NCBI GenBank assembly: GCA_964448105.1
Contig: CAYUVK010000080.1
Coordinates: 1-23,344, forward strand
Source of the DNA: CAVQBP01 sp964448105
Lineage (GTDB): Bacteria > Bacteroidota > Ignavibacteria > Ignavibacteriales > Ignavibacteriaceae
DNA: 23,344 nucleotides
Direction of reading: 5' to 3'
This document shows, piece by piece, positions 7,499-15,648 of the stretch. A program made the translations under genes and the position numbers. Position 1 is the first letter of the stretch, and every line of letters begins with the position of its first letter. A model generated the notes under the pieces. That model was not told the DNA's origin, ran no database searches, and was given only the letters and a program-made list of their open reading frames with translations.

Positions 7499-9199
7499 AT
7501 GGATATTCAAAATAAAACCGTTTTAATATTGGGGGGATGGGGACTTGTCGGAAATGCTATTTCAAGGAAACTTGTTGATGAAAATCCGAAAAATCTCATA
7601 ATAACTTCTCTTAAATATTCCGAAGCAAAAGAAGCAGTTCAAAAACTGGAAATTGAATTTCCTCATAAAGAAAAAGGATTTTTCATTCCATGGGGCGGGG
7701 ATATTTTTGTTAGAAATGAATTTAAAGACTTAAATAGGGCTGAAGTTATAACTGATTCAAATAAACGGAAAGTTATAATTTCCGATACCCTTGATGAATT
7801 ATCGGATGATATTTTAAATAATTCTGCAATTTTTCGTTTGCTTACTTTATATAGTCCCGATATTATAATTGATTGTATTAATACTGCAACAGCTATTGCG
7901 TATCAGGATATTTATACATCTTACAGGAGCATCAGCAGGGCAATAAAGAATAAGGCATCTTATGATGAGCTCGTTGAAGAATCTGAGAAAATGTTAAGTA
8001 CACTTTATATCCCTCAGTTAATTAGACATGTACAAATTTTGTATAATACAATGAGCATTGTAAAAACCGAATTATATTTAAAAATCGGGACGAGCGGTAC
8101 AGGAGGGATGGGTTTGAATATTCCATATACTCATAGTGAAGAGAAGCCGTCTCGAGTGTTGCTAAGTAAATCCGCAATCGCTGGTGCACATACACTCCTC
8201 CTTTTTTTAATGGCACGAACTCCGGAAGGGCCTATCACAAAAGAAATAAAACCAACTGGAGCAATTGCATGGAAAAGAATTGAATTTGGTGAAATTAAAA
8301 AAAGAGGAGAAACGATTAAATTACTTGACGTACCTCTAACCGAAGCAACACCACTTAAAGATAAATTTATAATCTGTTCGGATAAACAATATAGAACTAC
8401 TGGAAATGTATTAAAATCTGTTTTTATTGATACCGGAGAGAATGGGATTTTTTCACGTGGAGAGTTTGAAACAATTACCGCTCAAAAGCAGATGGAATTT
8501 CTTACTCCTGAGGAAATTGCAGAGGTTGCAATTTATGAAATTAAAGGAGGTAATACAGGTCATGATATTGTTAGTTCGCTTGATCACGCTACAATGGAAC
8601 CTACTTACCGTGCAGGCTATATGCAGCATATGGCAGTAGAAAAAATGGCAAAGCTTGAAGAAGAAAATAACATAAGCAGTGTGGCTTTTGAACTTCTTGG
8701 TCCCCCCCGACTTTCAAAGCTTCTTTATGAAATTTATTTGATTAGACAATTCTGCAAAAATATGATTGATATTATTAATACTCCTGCCATCGAACTTTCG
8801 GAAAAATGTTACAATTTAATTGCAACCAATGAAAAATTAAGAAGCGAAATAATTTCAATTGGAATTCCAATTTTACTTCCCAACGGTGAATACATATTAA
8901 GAGGAAGTAATATAAAAATACCTGCTTTCAGAGGAGAAAATGCTCTTGATATAAATAAAGAAAATATTGACCGCTGGGCAAATGAAGGCTGGTTAGATTT
9001 AAGAATTACAAATATGGTTAAATGGCAAAACAGGATTAAAGAATTAATTGAAGAAGCCGAATCAATTCCTTCAATAGATTCTAGTTCAATGCATGTAAGG
9101 ACAAAAGCTTACTGGAAAGACTTTGAAGAAATTAATATCGGCAAAATATGCAGCTGGCTTTTCATTCATGAAGAACACGGAAACAGAATGAAGGCATAG
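7499..9199 (+). CDS. Rossmann-fold (SDR-like) protein of unknown role
   Basis: 566 residues from the ATG at 7499; an in-frame TTG four codons earlier is a weaker option. The start, KTVLILGGWGLVGNAISRKL, is a glycine-rich NAD(P)-binding turn (Gly12, Gly15, Gly18) of the extended SDR/epimerase type. DIIIDCINTATAIAYQD (about 123-139) resembles the loop after strand 4. GTSGTGGMGLNIPYTHSE followed by LLSKSAIAGAHTLLLFLMA resembles an SDR active-site and helix region, without a clear Tyr-x-x-x-Lys. The last 250 residues match nothing I recognise. No signal peptide or membrane segment is seen, so it should be cytoplasmic. It is a single gene on the plus strand, divergent from the PTS IIA-like gene and convergent with the haemerythrin gene. 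A dehydrogenase or epimerase acting on a nucleotide-linked or lipid substrate is a guess only. Confidence 0.75.
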   Translation: MDIQNKTVLILGGWGLVGNAISRKLVDENPKNLIITSLKYSEAKEAVQKLEIEFPHKEKGFFIPWGGDIFVRNEFKDLNRAEVITDSNKRKVIISDTLDELSDDILNNSAIFRLLTLYSPDIIIDCINTATAIAYQDIYTSYRSISRAIKNKASYDELVEESEKMLSTLYIPQLIRHVQILYNTMSIVKTELYLKIGTSGTGGMGLNIPYTHSEEKPSRVLLSKSAIAGAHTLLLFLMARTPEGPITKEIKPTGAIAWKRIEFGEIKKRGETIKLLDVPLTEATPLKDKFIICSDKQYRTTGNVLKSVFIDTGENGIFSRGEFETITAQKQMEFLTPEEIAEVAIYEIKGGNTGHDIVSSLDHATMEPTYRAGYMQHMAVEKMAKLEEENNISSVAFELLGPPRLSKLLYEIYLIRQFCKNMIDIINTPAIELSEKCYNLIATNEKLRSEIISIGIPILLPNGEYILRGSNIKIPAFRGENALDINKENIDRWANEGWLDLRITNMVKWQNRIKELIEEAESIPSIDSSSMHVRTKAYWKDFEEINIGKICSWLFIHEEHGNRMKA

Positions 9200-9350
9200 G
9201 GGAATTAATTCTAAAGATTGAGAAGACTAAAAGATTGAGGTAGACGGCAAAGTAGTTGAAAATAAATAATAGAAAATATAAGGTTACAAAATTGAAATAT
9301 TTTTATAAAGAGTCATATATCAGATACAGAAGGCTGGATTTTAAAAATCT

Positions 9351-9809
9351 TTAAGAATTTAGGTCTTCGTAAGAATGAAGTTCTTCTTCTAGTTTTTGCA
9401 GTTCTTCTTCGATAAATTCTTTTTGGATTTTTTCGAACAAAACCCGCTCTTCTTTTCTTATATGATCTTGAAGCAGATTTCCCAATTTATCAAGTTTATC
9501 TTCAATATTAATGTTTTCTTTTAATGATTCTACCGATTTCTCAATTTCTTTATGTTCAGTGATAATTTCATCAAAAAGTTTATCTATCTCTTTATTTCTT
9601 CCTTTTACAGCTGGGAGTATAATATTTTCTTCAAGATAAAAATGATGGAGCAGCTCATTTTCATAAAATTTAATAGTATAGTTCTTTTTCCCTTCAAGAT
9701 CATTCGGCAGATTTTTCAATTCTGGAGCATTTCTTTTAATTAACTGTGCAAGCTGCAACCCGTGATAATGATCGTGTGAGATAAATATTAAACTTTTATG
9801 TCGTTTCAT
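9351..9809 (-). CDS. Haemerythrin-like (HHE) di-iron protein
   Basis: 152 residues forming one four-helix HHE domain. The iron ligands are visible in order: HDHYHG (His12-His16), ELLHHFYLEEN (His55/His56, Glu60), EHKEIE (His86) and DHIRKEE (His116, Glu120). The C-terminus is a glutamate/lysine-rich helix. Haemerythrin domains bind O2 or NO at a non-haem di-iron site and serve in sensing, storage or repair. It lies 22 bases behind the truncated haemoglobin gene on the same strand, so the two are probably cotranscribed. Ric, with two further HHE repeats, is next upstream. This context points to NO or O2 handling linked to denitrification. It is soluble, with no signal peptide. Confidence 0.85.
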   Translation of the reverse strand: MKRHKSLIFISHDHYHGLQLAQLIKRNAPELKNLPNDLEGKKNYTIKFYENELLHHFYLEENIILPAVKGRNKEIDKLFDEIITEHKEIEKSVESLKENINIEDKLDKLGNLLQDHIRKEERVLFEKIQKEFIEEELQKLEEELHSYEDLNS

Positions 9810-9831
9810 AAATTATTCGAAATTTCTTTTC

Positions 9832-10245
9832 CTATTCTTCATGATGATATGTTCTTATTTCCTCTTCTTCATCTTTTATTACTTTAATTTTATATTGAAA
9901 TATTTCTGCGATTGTATTTGCTCTTAATTTGGCTTCTTTTGCTACGTCACCAGAAAAATATTCATCAATGGTTTCTTCGAAAAGTTTTATCCATCTATCA
10001 AAATGTTTTTTTTCAATAGGTAAATATAGATGGACATCAAACGGTTGTCCTTTGTAAGCTTTTGTTCCTAATAAAATAGAACTCCAGAAATCATACATTA
10101 CCGGGAGATGAGTTTTCCAGTCAACTTTTGAAAGATCGTTAAATATCCAGGCAAGTAAATCATCTTTATTTATCTTTTCATAAAACCTATTAATAAGCAA
10201 TTTTATATCTTCAATAGATCTTATATCTTTATTGGAATTACCCAT
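9832..10245 (-). CDS. Group III truncated haemoglobin
   Basis: 137 residues. The group III pattern is clear: INRFYEKINKDDLLAWIF, WKTHLPVMYDFWSSILLG, YKGQPFDVHLYLPI with the proximal haem ligand His72, and HFDRWIKLFEETIDEYF. His72 is at the same residue number as in the Campylobacter jejuni group III globin. The protein should bind haem and react with O2 and NO; group III globins have been linked to nitrosative stress and microaerobic respiration. The acidic tail (DEEEEIRTYHHEE) is unusual. It is probably cotranscribed with the haemerythrin gene behind it, and separated from ric by a likely terminator, so it needs its own promoter; none could be pinned down. Confidence 0.88.
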   Translation of the reverse strand: MGNSNKDIRSIEDIKLLINRFYEKINKDDLLAWIFNDLSKVDWKTHLPVMYDFWSSILLGTKAYKGQPFDVHLYLPIEKKHFDRWIKLFEETIDEYFSGDVAKEAKLRANTIAEIFQYKIKVIKDEEEEIRTYHHEE

Positions 10246-10304
10246 TATTTGCAGAAAAAAAAATTTTGACCCAAGCTTTTGTTACAATCTAAAAAATATT
10301 TATA

Positions 10305-10341
10305 GCAAAAAGCAAGCCCCACTTATAAAAATAAGGCTTTT
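10305..10341 (-). terminator. Likely intrinsic terminator after ric
   Basis: On the minus strand AAGCC and GGCTT close a hairpin (10314-10339) with an inner TTAT/ATAA pair. GCTTTTTGC follows directly, 46 bases and more past the ric stop. It separates the regulator/polyferredoxin/ric group from the globin and haemerythrin pair. Confidence 0.5.
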
Positions 10342-10386
10342 TAAAACATTTCTTTTAGTTAAGATACATTGTCGTTTTACAAAAGT

Positions 10387-11145
10387 CTATTTATTAAACA
10401 GTTTATTTTCTAATTCAATTGAACGGGGAAAAAGAATATTATTTTCCAGATGAACATGCTTGTGTAGGTCTTCTTCAAATTCCCTAAGTTCCTGGTAATA
10501 GACTTTGAAAGTATTACATGCATCGGCAGGCGGTGTATAATTATTGGTTCTACTTCCTATTTCAGACAATATATTTCCCGCTGATTCATGTTCTGCTTCC
10601 ATCATTTGAATAGGATTTTTTATACTGCCGAAAAACGGTTTTTCCGCTTTTGTTGAATTATTTTTAACATTTACTAAATATTTGATATACGGGAAAAGCA
10701 TTTGTTCTTCTTTTATCATATGCTGCTTTAAATCTTTATAGACAACGGAAAAATTGTCTGCAATACTGATAACCTCCGGATGATTTTGTCCATGTTTGGA
10801 AGCTACTTTATCGGCATGAGCCGAAATAACAGGAATTATATCTCTAATATATTTATGATGCACATTAATTATATAATCAGCCAAGAAATCCAGTTCCCAT
10901 TGATTAAATTGCTCGCGACTATCCTTTGAATTATTTTCGTTCAGGTTTTCTAATTGAACTAACACTTCTTGAACATTTATTCCCTTTTCTTCACAAGCTT
11001 CCGAGACAGATATCTTACCATGACAGCAAAAATCTAAACCATATTTCTCAAAAACCGCAGCAGATTTATAATTGTTTGTTACGATTTCAGATAAGGTTAA
11101 TTCAGTAATATTTTCATTAACTAATTTTTCATTTAATGATTCCAT
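10387..11145 (-). CDS. ric: Iron-sulfur cluster repair di-iron protein Ric (YtfE/ScdA family)
   Basis: 252 residues. It restores Fe-S clusters damaged by NO or peroxide, using a di-iron centre. The N-terminal ScdA domain carries the cysteine pair in KYGLDFCCHG (Cys40, Cys41). Two HHE haemerythrin repeats follow: HHKYIRDI (His96/97) with HMIKEEQMLFP (His142, Glu146), and EAEHESAG (His186) with HVHLENNILFP (His232). AGGAGATATA precedes the ATG. The gene starts 19 bases behind the polyferredoxin gene, so they form an operon, most likely with the NsrR-like regulator gene in front. In many bacteria ytfE/ric is under NsrR control, which fits this layout. It ends at a likely terminator (10305-10341). 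Confidence 0.93.
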   Translation of the reverse strand: MESLNEKLVNENITELTLSEIVTNNYKSAAVFEKYGLDFCCHGKISVSEACEEKGINVQEVLVQLENLNENNSKDSREQFNQWELDFLADYIINVHHKYIRDIIPVISAHADKVASKHGQNHPEVISIADNFSVVYKDLKQHMIKEEQMLFPYIKYLVNVKNNSTKAEKPFFGSIKNPIQMMEAEHESAGNILSEIGSRTNNYTPPADACNTFKVYYQELREFEEDLHKHVHLENNILFPRSIELENKLFNK

Positions 11146-11164
11146 TATATCTCCTTTATTTAAT

Positions 11165-12400
11165 TTATTGTTTTTCTTGCTCTGTTTTAATTTTGTTATT
11201 TTCTAAAATTCCCGAAGCAGCTTCTTTATTAAATTCTTTTACAGCAGCAGTACCAGTCGGGTGACCGTATGTGTTCATATGTTTATAATAATATAAATAT
11301 TCTTTTGCAGTTATTTTATTCTGCCAGTGTCCTGTAATTATTCCGATTCCTGTTACAATCATAAAGATTGCAACAATTGCAATTGCAAGAGTTTTCTTTG
11401 AAACTTTTTTCTTTGTAACCATCGATGTCAAATCCAGGGTATCGGCAACCGGACAAACATCAACACAATTCATACAGGTTGAACATTCATCGGACCAAAC
11501 TGTTTTAATTTTATCAACTTTTATAGCGGCCGGACAAGCTTTTACACACAAACCGCAATCAATACAGCTAACCGGATTTCTTTTTATTTTGTGTGGGCTT
11601 AAAAATGATATTAGTCCCAGCAAAGCTCCATAAGGACATAAAAACCTGCACCAGAAATTTCTTATGAAAATTGAAAGTACAAATAAAACTGCCAAGATAA
11701 TTAAAGCTGTACGAGAAATATCTGCAAAGAAGTAGTACATTTTTAAATCGGCAACCTGGTTATACGGACTATCAAGAAATGCTTTAACTGCAACAGTCGT
11801 CATCAAAAAGAAAACGGAAAAGAAAAGGAAACCAAGCAACAAATATTTGATGCTTCTTAGAGGGTAATCCAGCCATTTAGGTAAAGTAGTTTTTATATTT
11901 CTTTTAAATATTTTTTTCAGAAGCTTTTCACCAAAGTCCCCTACTAATTCGGAAATGTAACCAACCGGGCATAACCAGCTGCAGAACGATTTACCAAATA
12001 TTAGTGAAACTAAAATAATGGCAAGAAATATAAATAAGCCTGCCGGATGAGCTGCGTGGATTTCCCCTGTAGTTAAAAAAAGATAAAAGCTCATTAAAGA
12101 ACTAATTGGTAAAAAGCCGTCAACTCCAGGAGGTCTGTGGAAATATTCTGCCGCTCCGTTTGTTTGCAGATATCTCGTGAATAGAAAGAATTCAACACCG
12201 ATCCATAAACAAAGAAGAACAAATGCACTTTGAATTATAAATCTATATTTCTGAATTGGCTTTTCAGTATTACAAATAATTTTCTTTTTAGATTTTTTAC
12301 TTTGGAGTGGTTTCCAAATCCTTGTATCATCGGACAATATAGAATCCGTTCTGTTCACATTTCCCCCTGCAATGGTTTTGCTTTGTTCAACACTTATCAT
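11165..12400 (-). CDS. NapH/NosH-type membrane polyferredoxin (quinol-oxidising electron-transfer protein)
   Basis: 411 residues. After a cytoplasmic N-terminus of 50 residues come about five membrane segments (near 53-74, 96-112, 121-138, 184-206 and 229-247) and a last one at 337-357. The two CxxxCP motifs of the NapH/NosR family are present: CSWLCPVG (140-147) and CRFLCPYG (251-258). Two [4Fe-4S] motifs follow: CIDCGLCVKACP (Cys279, 282, 285, 289) and CSTCMNCVDVCP (Cys306, 309, 312, 316). No FMN-binding domain is present, so it is not NosR. Proteins of this kind pass electrons from menaquinol towards the periplasm; NosH has this proposed role in clade II nos clusters. The first ATG has no Shine-Dalgarno site and abuts an operator-like palindrome. 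GTG at codon 15 (12356-12358), preceded by GGGGGAAAT, is a possible true start. Confidence 0.85.
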   Translation of the reverse strand: MISVEQSKTIAGGNVNRTDSILSDDTRIWKPLQSKKSKKKIICNTEKPIQKYRFIIQSAFVLLCLWIGVEFFLFTRYLQTNGAAEYFHRPPGVDGFLPISSLMSFYLFLTTGEIHAAHPAGLFIFLAIILVSLIFGKSFCSWLCPVGYISELVGDFGEKLLKKIFKRNIKTTLPKWLDYPLRSIKYLLLGFLFFSVFFLMTTVAVKAFLDSPYNQVADLKMYYFFADISRTALIILAVLFVLSIFIRNFWCRFLCPYGALLGLISFLSPHKIKRNPVSCIDCGLCVKACPAAIKVDKIKTVWSDECSTCMNCVDVCPVADTLDLTSMVTKKKVSKKTLAIAIVAIFMIVTGIGIITGHWQNKITAKEYLYYYKHMNTYGHPTGTAAVKEFNKEAASGILENNKIKTEQEKQ

Positions 12401-12422
12401 ATTCGGATTATTTTATCTGTTT
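12401..12422. promoter_or_regulatory. Weak Rrf2-type operator in front of the polyferredoxin gene
   Basis: Differs from the nosZ operator at 4 of 22 positions. The half TTTTATCTG is kept on the plus strand, while the other half is changed (ATTCGGATTA). It sits directly before the first ATG of the polyferredoxin gene and just past the regulator stop. It could give this gene its own repressed promoter. No clear -35 box was found. Confidence 0.4.
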
Positions 12423-12442
12423 ATCATACAAAAAATTTTTAT

Positions 12443-12874
12443 TTATAAATTAGACACCTTTTTTATAGTTTTCTCTTTAAATTGATCTAATGTTTCATCA
12501 TTCAACATATTGTAAGTTTTCATTCTCAATTCACCCCATTTTTCGTGCAAGGGGCAAGGATTTTCCTGTGAGCATTTTGGAAAACCTAAGACACAACTAT
12601 TAAACATTTCTAATCCATCAATCGCTCCAACAATATCAATAAGTCTTATTCTCTTGGGATCTTTTGCAAGTGCAAAACCGCCAGATTTTCCTTTTTTTGA
12701 ATAGACTAACCCGCTTTCAGTTAAACTCTGAAGAATTTTTGAAACGAACTCTTTAGGGATATTTAATGTCTTTGCTATCTCTTCCGAAGATATCACTTCC
12801 CTATCCATATTGGCTGCTAAATAAAGAATTGCCTGCAATCCGTATTCACATTTTTTCGAAAAAATAACGGTCAT
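12443..12874 (-). CDS. NsrR-like Rrf2-family transcriptional regulator with Fe-S cysteines
   Basis: 143 residues. The winged-helix part starts MTVIFSKKCEYGLQAILYLA and holds a helix-turn-helix (SSEEIAKTLNIPKEFVSKILQSL) and the wing KKGKSGGFALAKDP, all typical of Rrf2 proteins. Three cysteines (Cys94, Cys101, Cys107; CVLGFPKCSQENPC) match the position and spacing of the cluster ligands in NsrR and IscR. The neighbours are NO-related (ric, globin, haemerythrin, nosZ), so an NO-sensing NsrR-like role is favoured over IscR; no isc genes are nearby. A 22-bp palindrome lies six bases before its ATG, over the predicted transcription start, so it should repress itself. A near-identical promoter and operator precede nosZ. 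The leader is short and has no Shine-Dalgarno site. Confidence 0.88.
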   Translation of the reverse strand: MTVIFSKKCEYGLQAILYLAANMDREVISSEEIAKTLNIPKEFVSKILQSLTESGLVYSKKGKSGGFALAKDPKRIRLIDIVGAIDGLEMFNSCVLGFPKCSQENPCPLHEKWGELRMKTYNMLNDETLDQFKEKTIKKVSNL

Positions 12875-12880
12875 GGTTAT

Positions 12881-12902
12881 AATCAGATAAATTTATCTGA
12901 TT
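12881..12902. promoter_or_regulatory. Operator of the NsrR-like regulator (autoregulation), perfect 22-bp palindrome
   Basis: AATCAGATAAA (12881-12891) followed directly by its reverse complement TTTATCTGATT (12892-12902). It begins two bases past the -10 box and ends six bases before the ATG, so a bound dimer would cover the transcription start. The length and two-half form fit Rrf2-family sites. That this regulator binds it is inferred from position. Confidence 0.75.
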
Positions 12903-12903
12903 A

Positions 12904-12932
12904 AAAATAAGCTTTTCTTAATTCATTGTCAA
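12904..12932 (-). promoter_or_regulatory. Promoter of the NsrR-like regulator gene
   Basis: On the minus strand TTGACA (12927-12932), a 17-base spacer (12910-12926) and TATTTT (12904-12909). The -35 box is a perfect consensus. The sequence is nearly the same as the nosZ promoter at 20020-20048, including the spacer (one difference). Confidence 0.7.
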
Positions 12933-12973
12933 TAGTTATTCACAAATTCCGATTTAATTTGAATGAATGATAA

Positions 12974-13006
12974 AATCCCGGCAGACTATTAAAGTTTACC
13001 GGGATT
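12974..13006 (-). terminator. Intrinsic terminator of the nos operon
   Basis: AATCCCGG (12974-12981) pairs with CCGGGATT (12999-13006), an 8-bp stem around a 17-base loop. On the minus strand it runs into TTTTATC. It lies 16 bases past the cytochrome c stop and upstream of the regulator promoter, so it separates the two transcripts. Confidence 0.65.
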
Positions 13007-13021
13007 GATAAGGATGGAAAA

Positions 13022-13459
13022 TTATTTATGCAATTGTTTAACATAAGAAATAATATCCATAAGCTGTTGGTCTGATAATGCCGGATTTCCTCCTTTGGGG
13101 GGCATTGCAACTCCGGTCGTGTTTAAAGGATCGGACGGCAGCCTTCCCTGCTTCACGAATGCAAGCATTTCGGCATCAGTTTTCTCGGCAACAAACTTAC
13201 TTGTTGTCAAATCTTTTCCGAGCTTGGGTAATCCTTTTGCATCCATTCCATGACAAGCTGCACATGTCTGGTCGAAATATGTTTTCCCTTCAGTTGGATT
13301 GCCTTTTAATGCTGTTTCATTATTTCCCGAATTTTCGGTTTGAGAAGTACTTTCCTGACTTGAATTATATTTATCTTTATTTTCTCCACATTGATAAGAC
13401 AAGAATGCGAATATCAAAATAATCAAGACAGTATACATTCTTTTTACTAACATATACAT
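13022..13459 (-). CDS. Lipoprotein monohaem cytochrome c of the nos operon (NosC-like)
   Basis: 145 residues. A signal peptide ends in LSYQC (Cys24), a likely lipid-attachment site. A flexible Ser/Thr/Asn/Gln-rich linker (25-50) leads to a class I cytochrome c domain with CAACH (66-70) and the probable axial methionine Met119 in VAMPPKGG. It should carry electrons to NosZ at the outer face of the membrane, as proposed for the NosC cytochromes of clade II clusters. The first ATG overlaps the nosL stop (TAATG). The second ATG (13451-13453) has GGAG eight bases ahead and may be the real start. It is the last gene of the operon, before a terminator. Calling it NosC rests on context and family type. 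Confidence 0.85.
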   Translation of the reverse strand: MYMLVKRMYTVLIILIFAFLSYQCGENKDKYNSSQESTSQTENSGNNETALKGNPTEGKTYFDQTCAACHGMDAKGLPKLGKDLTTSKFVAEKTDAEMLAFVKQGRLPSDPLNTTGVAMPPKGGNPALSDQQLMDIISYVKQLHK

Positions 13460-13911
13460 TACTCCGTTTTTGATTTATGATATTTATTTTTTAATTCATT
13501 AAATGATATTATTTTCGTTTTATATTCTTCTGCAAATTTTGAAGCTTCAGCTTCAGATTTGAATGCTACAATTCCAAATCCCATTGGTGTTATCAGACTA
13601 TCCGAATCAATAAAAAATGCATTATTTGTGAGCATTGGTTCTTTAGTTATGTAATCATAAACCCAATAAGTTTTTACATTACTTTTATTCTTATTAATAA
13701 AATCAATCATGCAGCCAATATCATCAAATCTTTTTGCTTCACCATTCTCAAGCCAAATAGAAGCAGCGAATTTTTTTTCGTTAATTATCATGAAACAGTT
13801 ATCACAGGGATCCTGTCCTAAATTTAATTTGGGAGGTTTATCTGAAATCGTTCCACTGCAGCCGGTTAAAATTACTAGAAGAAAAATGAAACTATTAAAT
13901 AGTTTATGCAT
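13459..13911 (-). CDS. nosL: NosL, copper chaperone lipoprotein for nitrous oxide reductase
   Basis: 150 residues. The signal peptide ends in the lipobox LTGC (Cys18). The copper site CDNCFM (Cys36, Cys39, Met41) and the segments RFDDIGCMIDF and LITPMGFGIVAF are typical of NosL. NosL binds Cu(I) and hands it to the NosDFY complex for maturation of the copper centres of NosZ. The start codon overlaps the nosY stop (TGATG) and its own stop overlaps the next start (TAATG), so translation through nosY, nosL and the cytochrome gene is coupled. Its length is close to the family norm. Confidence 0.93.
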   Translation of the reverse strand: MHKLFNSFIFLLVILTGCSGTISDKPPKLNLGQDPCDNCFMIINEKKFAASIWLENGEAKRFDDIGCMIDFINKNKSNVKTYWVYDYITKEPMLTNNAFFIDSDSLITPMGFGIVAFKSEAEASKFAEEYKTKIISFNELKNKYHKSKTE

Positions 13912-14747
13912 CAGACAGCACCTTTGCTTTTAAACAATTTATTGGTAAAAATAATAAAAATAGTTGCAGAAGAAAACAGGATCCCGATCAAAATAAACTG
14001 CAAGCTTGAGCCATAATTCCTGACAGCATAAACACCAACCGGACCCAATATTTCAAGATTATCTCTTAAAGAAAAAATTGCGCTTAGCTTAAACACCTGA
14101 AGAGGATTTAATAGGGAAAGAATAAAAACCTGGTTAATATCGAGATTGATTAAAAAAGACGTTCCAATTATACCGAGATCACTGAAGATAACTAAAAACA
14201 GCCAAGCAAATATTGAAACTCCAAGTGCAGTATCATATTTCTTGAAATAACTGGAAATAAACATTCCAATAGAAAGACTGACTAAAGCTAATAAAAAAGT
14301 AAGAAATATGAAGTAAGCATAACTCGAAATGTCTGCCGAACCTCCTTTATAAGCAATAACAAACCCGCTTAATCCAAATCCCAAAACCAAAGAACCAAGA
14401 GTTGATAGTGCAAGTCCGAAATACTTTCCGATTAAAACTTCAAAATATGAAATAGGCTGTGAAAGGATATAAAGTAATGTCCCCCTTTCCCTTTCGTATG
14501 CAATACTCATTGCACCAAGAGTCAAACCCATTAAAGGAACAAATAATAAAATCATATTGATTAAACTGGCAGTAGTTCTTCCGAATCCGGAAACACCATA
14601 AGTTTCCAATCCAGATAAACCTATTAATGATAATGCCAATGAAAGCACTGCAAACACAATTGTATAAATAAGGAACCATTTATTTCTAAAAGAGGATAGT
14701 ATTTCTTTTTGAGCAATTAAATTTATATTCTTAACATCTATTTTCAT
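13911..14747 (-). CDS. nosY: NosY, ABC transporter permease for NosZ maturation
   Basis: 278 residues with about six membrane segments. The first is near 25-45 (WFLIYTIVFAVLSLALSLIG), and SIAYERERGTLLYILSQPIS is the coupling segment seen in this ABC-2-type permease family. It forms the membrane part of the NosDFY complex with NosF and NosD and is needed for copper-centre assembly in NosZ. GGCGGAG lies seven bases before the ATG. The gene begins 14 bases behind nosF and overlaps nosL by one base. Confidence 0.9.
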   Translation of the reverse strand: MKIDVKNINLIAQKEILSSFRNKWFLIYTIVFAVLSLALSLIGLSGLETYGVSGFGRTTASLINMILLFVPLMGLTLGAMSIAYERERGTLLYILSQPISYFEVLIGKYFGLALSTLGSLVLGFGLSGFVIAYKGGSADISSYAYFIFLTFLLALVSLSIGMFISSYFKKYDTALGVSIFAWLFLVIFSDLGIIGTSFLINLDINQVFILSLLNPLQVFKLSAIFSLRDNLEILGPVGVYAVRNYGSSLQFILIGILFSSATIFIIFTNKLFKSKGAV

Positions 14748-14761
14748 TTTTTTACTCCGCC

Positions 14762-15625
14762 TTAAAACAATTCGACATCATAATCAAAGTTTTCAATTGA
14801 CATACCCTGATCTAAAAGTATCTTAATTGGTTCAATCTTTAAATCCGGATCAACTTTAACTACAATTCCCCTGCCGTTCGGTGAACTTTGAAAACCTTTT
14901 TGTGCTAATACTTCAATTGCATTTTCAAACAAAGAGGAATTAATAAATATTTTCAACGTACCGTTTTTTCCAAATCTTTTATAGATTTCCATCGGGGAAG
15001 CGTCTGCAATAAGATTTCCATTATCAAGTACTAGCACCCGGTCTGCAAAAGATAAAACTTCTTCAATTCGGTGAGATGAGAACAGAATTGTTTTGCCTTC
15101 TTTCTTCAGCATACTTAACAGGTGAAGAAAATCCTCGCGCGATTTTAAGTCAAGATTAGAAGTAGGTTCATCAAGCAGCAAAATCGGAGGATTACCAAGC
15201 AAAGCAATAGCAAGCGCTATCTTTTGTTTCATCCCACCGGAAAGCTCTTTTATTTGTTTCTCTTTGAAATTATTTATACCAAGAATTTCGTTCCACCTGC
15301 CAATTGATGATATGTTTGTTTTTTTAATTTGTGAATAAAAATTAATTGTTTCTTCTACAGATAAATTATCATGCAGACTAATTTCTTGCGGCACAAAACC
15401 AATTAACTTTTTTATTTCCTTATCATTAGTAATTAAATTTTTATTATCAACTAAAATTTCTCCTTTAAATGGAATAACTCCCAGCAGACATCGGATTAAA
15501 GTAGTTTTCCCTGCACCGTTTGAACCCCAAAGTGCTGCAGCTTCGGCTTTTATAAAATTTATATTTAGATTATTTAATGCTTTTGTTTTACCAAAATCCT
15601 TCGATAAATTTTTTATTTTTATCAT
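14762..15625 (-). CDS. nosF: NosF, ABC transporter ATPase for NosZ maturation
   Basis: 287 residues. All ABC motifs are present: Walker A GSNGAGKTT (34-42), the Q-loop in IGFVPQEISLHDNLS, signature LSGGMKQK, Walker B ILLLDEPTSNLD and the switch histidine in ILFSSHRIEEV. The C-terminal 80 residues form a small extra domain, as in other NosF proteins. It drives the NosDFY complex on the cytoplasmic side. GGAG precedes the ATG by five bases; the gap to nosD is 23 bases. Confidence 0.92.
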   Translation of the reverse strand: MIKIKNLSKDFGKTKALNNLNINFIKAEAAALWGSNGAGKTTLIRCLLGVIPFKGEILVDNKNLITNDKEIKKLIGFVPQEISLHDNLSVEETINFYSQIKKTNISSIGRWNEILGINNFKEKQIKELSGGMKQKIALAIALLGNPPILLLDEPTSNLDLKSREDFLHLLSMLKKEGKTILFSSHRIEEVLSFADRVLVLDNGNLIADASPMEIYKRFGKNGTLKIFINSSLFENAIEVLAQKGFQSSPNGRGIVVKVDPDLKIEPIKILLDQGMSIENFDYDVELF

Positions 15626-15648
15626 TAAATCTCCATAATATTGACTTA

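Noticed and set aside
9532..9551. CCGATTTCTCAATTTCTTT resembles the REP-like core
   Set aside because: Only one half matches, there is no inverted second half, and it lies inside the haemerythrin reading frame.
10279..10287. TTGTTACAA palindrome upstream of the truncated haemoglobin gene
   Set aside because: Too short and does not match an FNR/CRP or Rrf2 site.
11165..12400. NosR as an identity for the polyferredoxin
   Set aside because: NosR is much longer and has a periplasmic FMN domain, which is absent; CcoG/FixG-type proteins share the ferredoxin motifs, but the CxxxCP pair and context favour NapH/NosH.
13078..13422. Open frame of 114 codons on the plus strand
   Set aside because: It lies antisense within the cytochrome c gene, whose CxxCH motif and signal peptide show the true frame. 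No start signal or family is seen.
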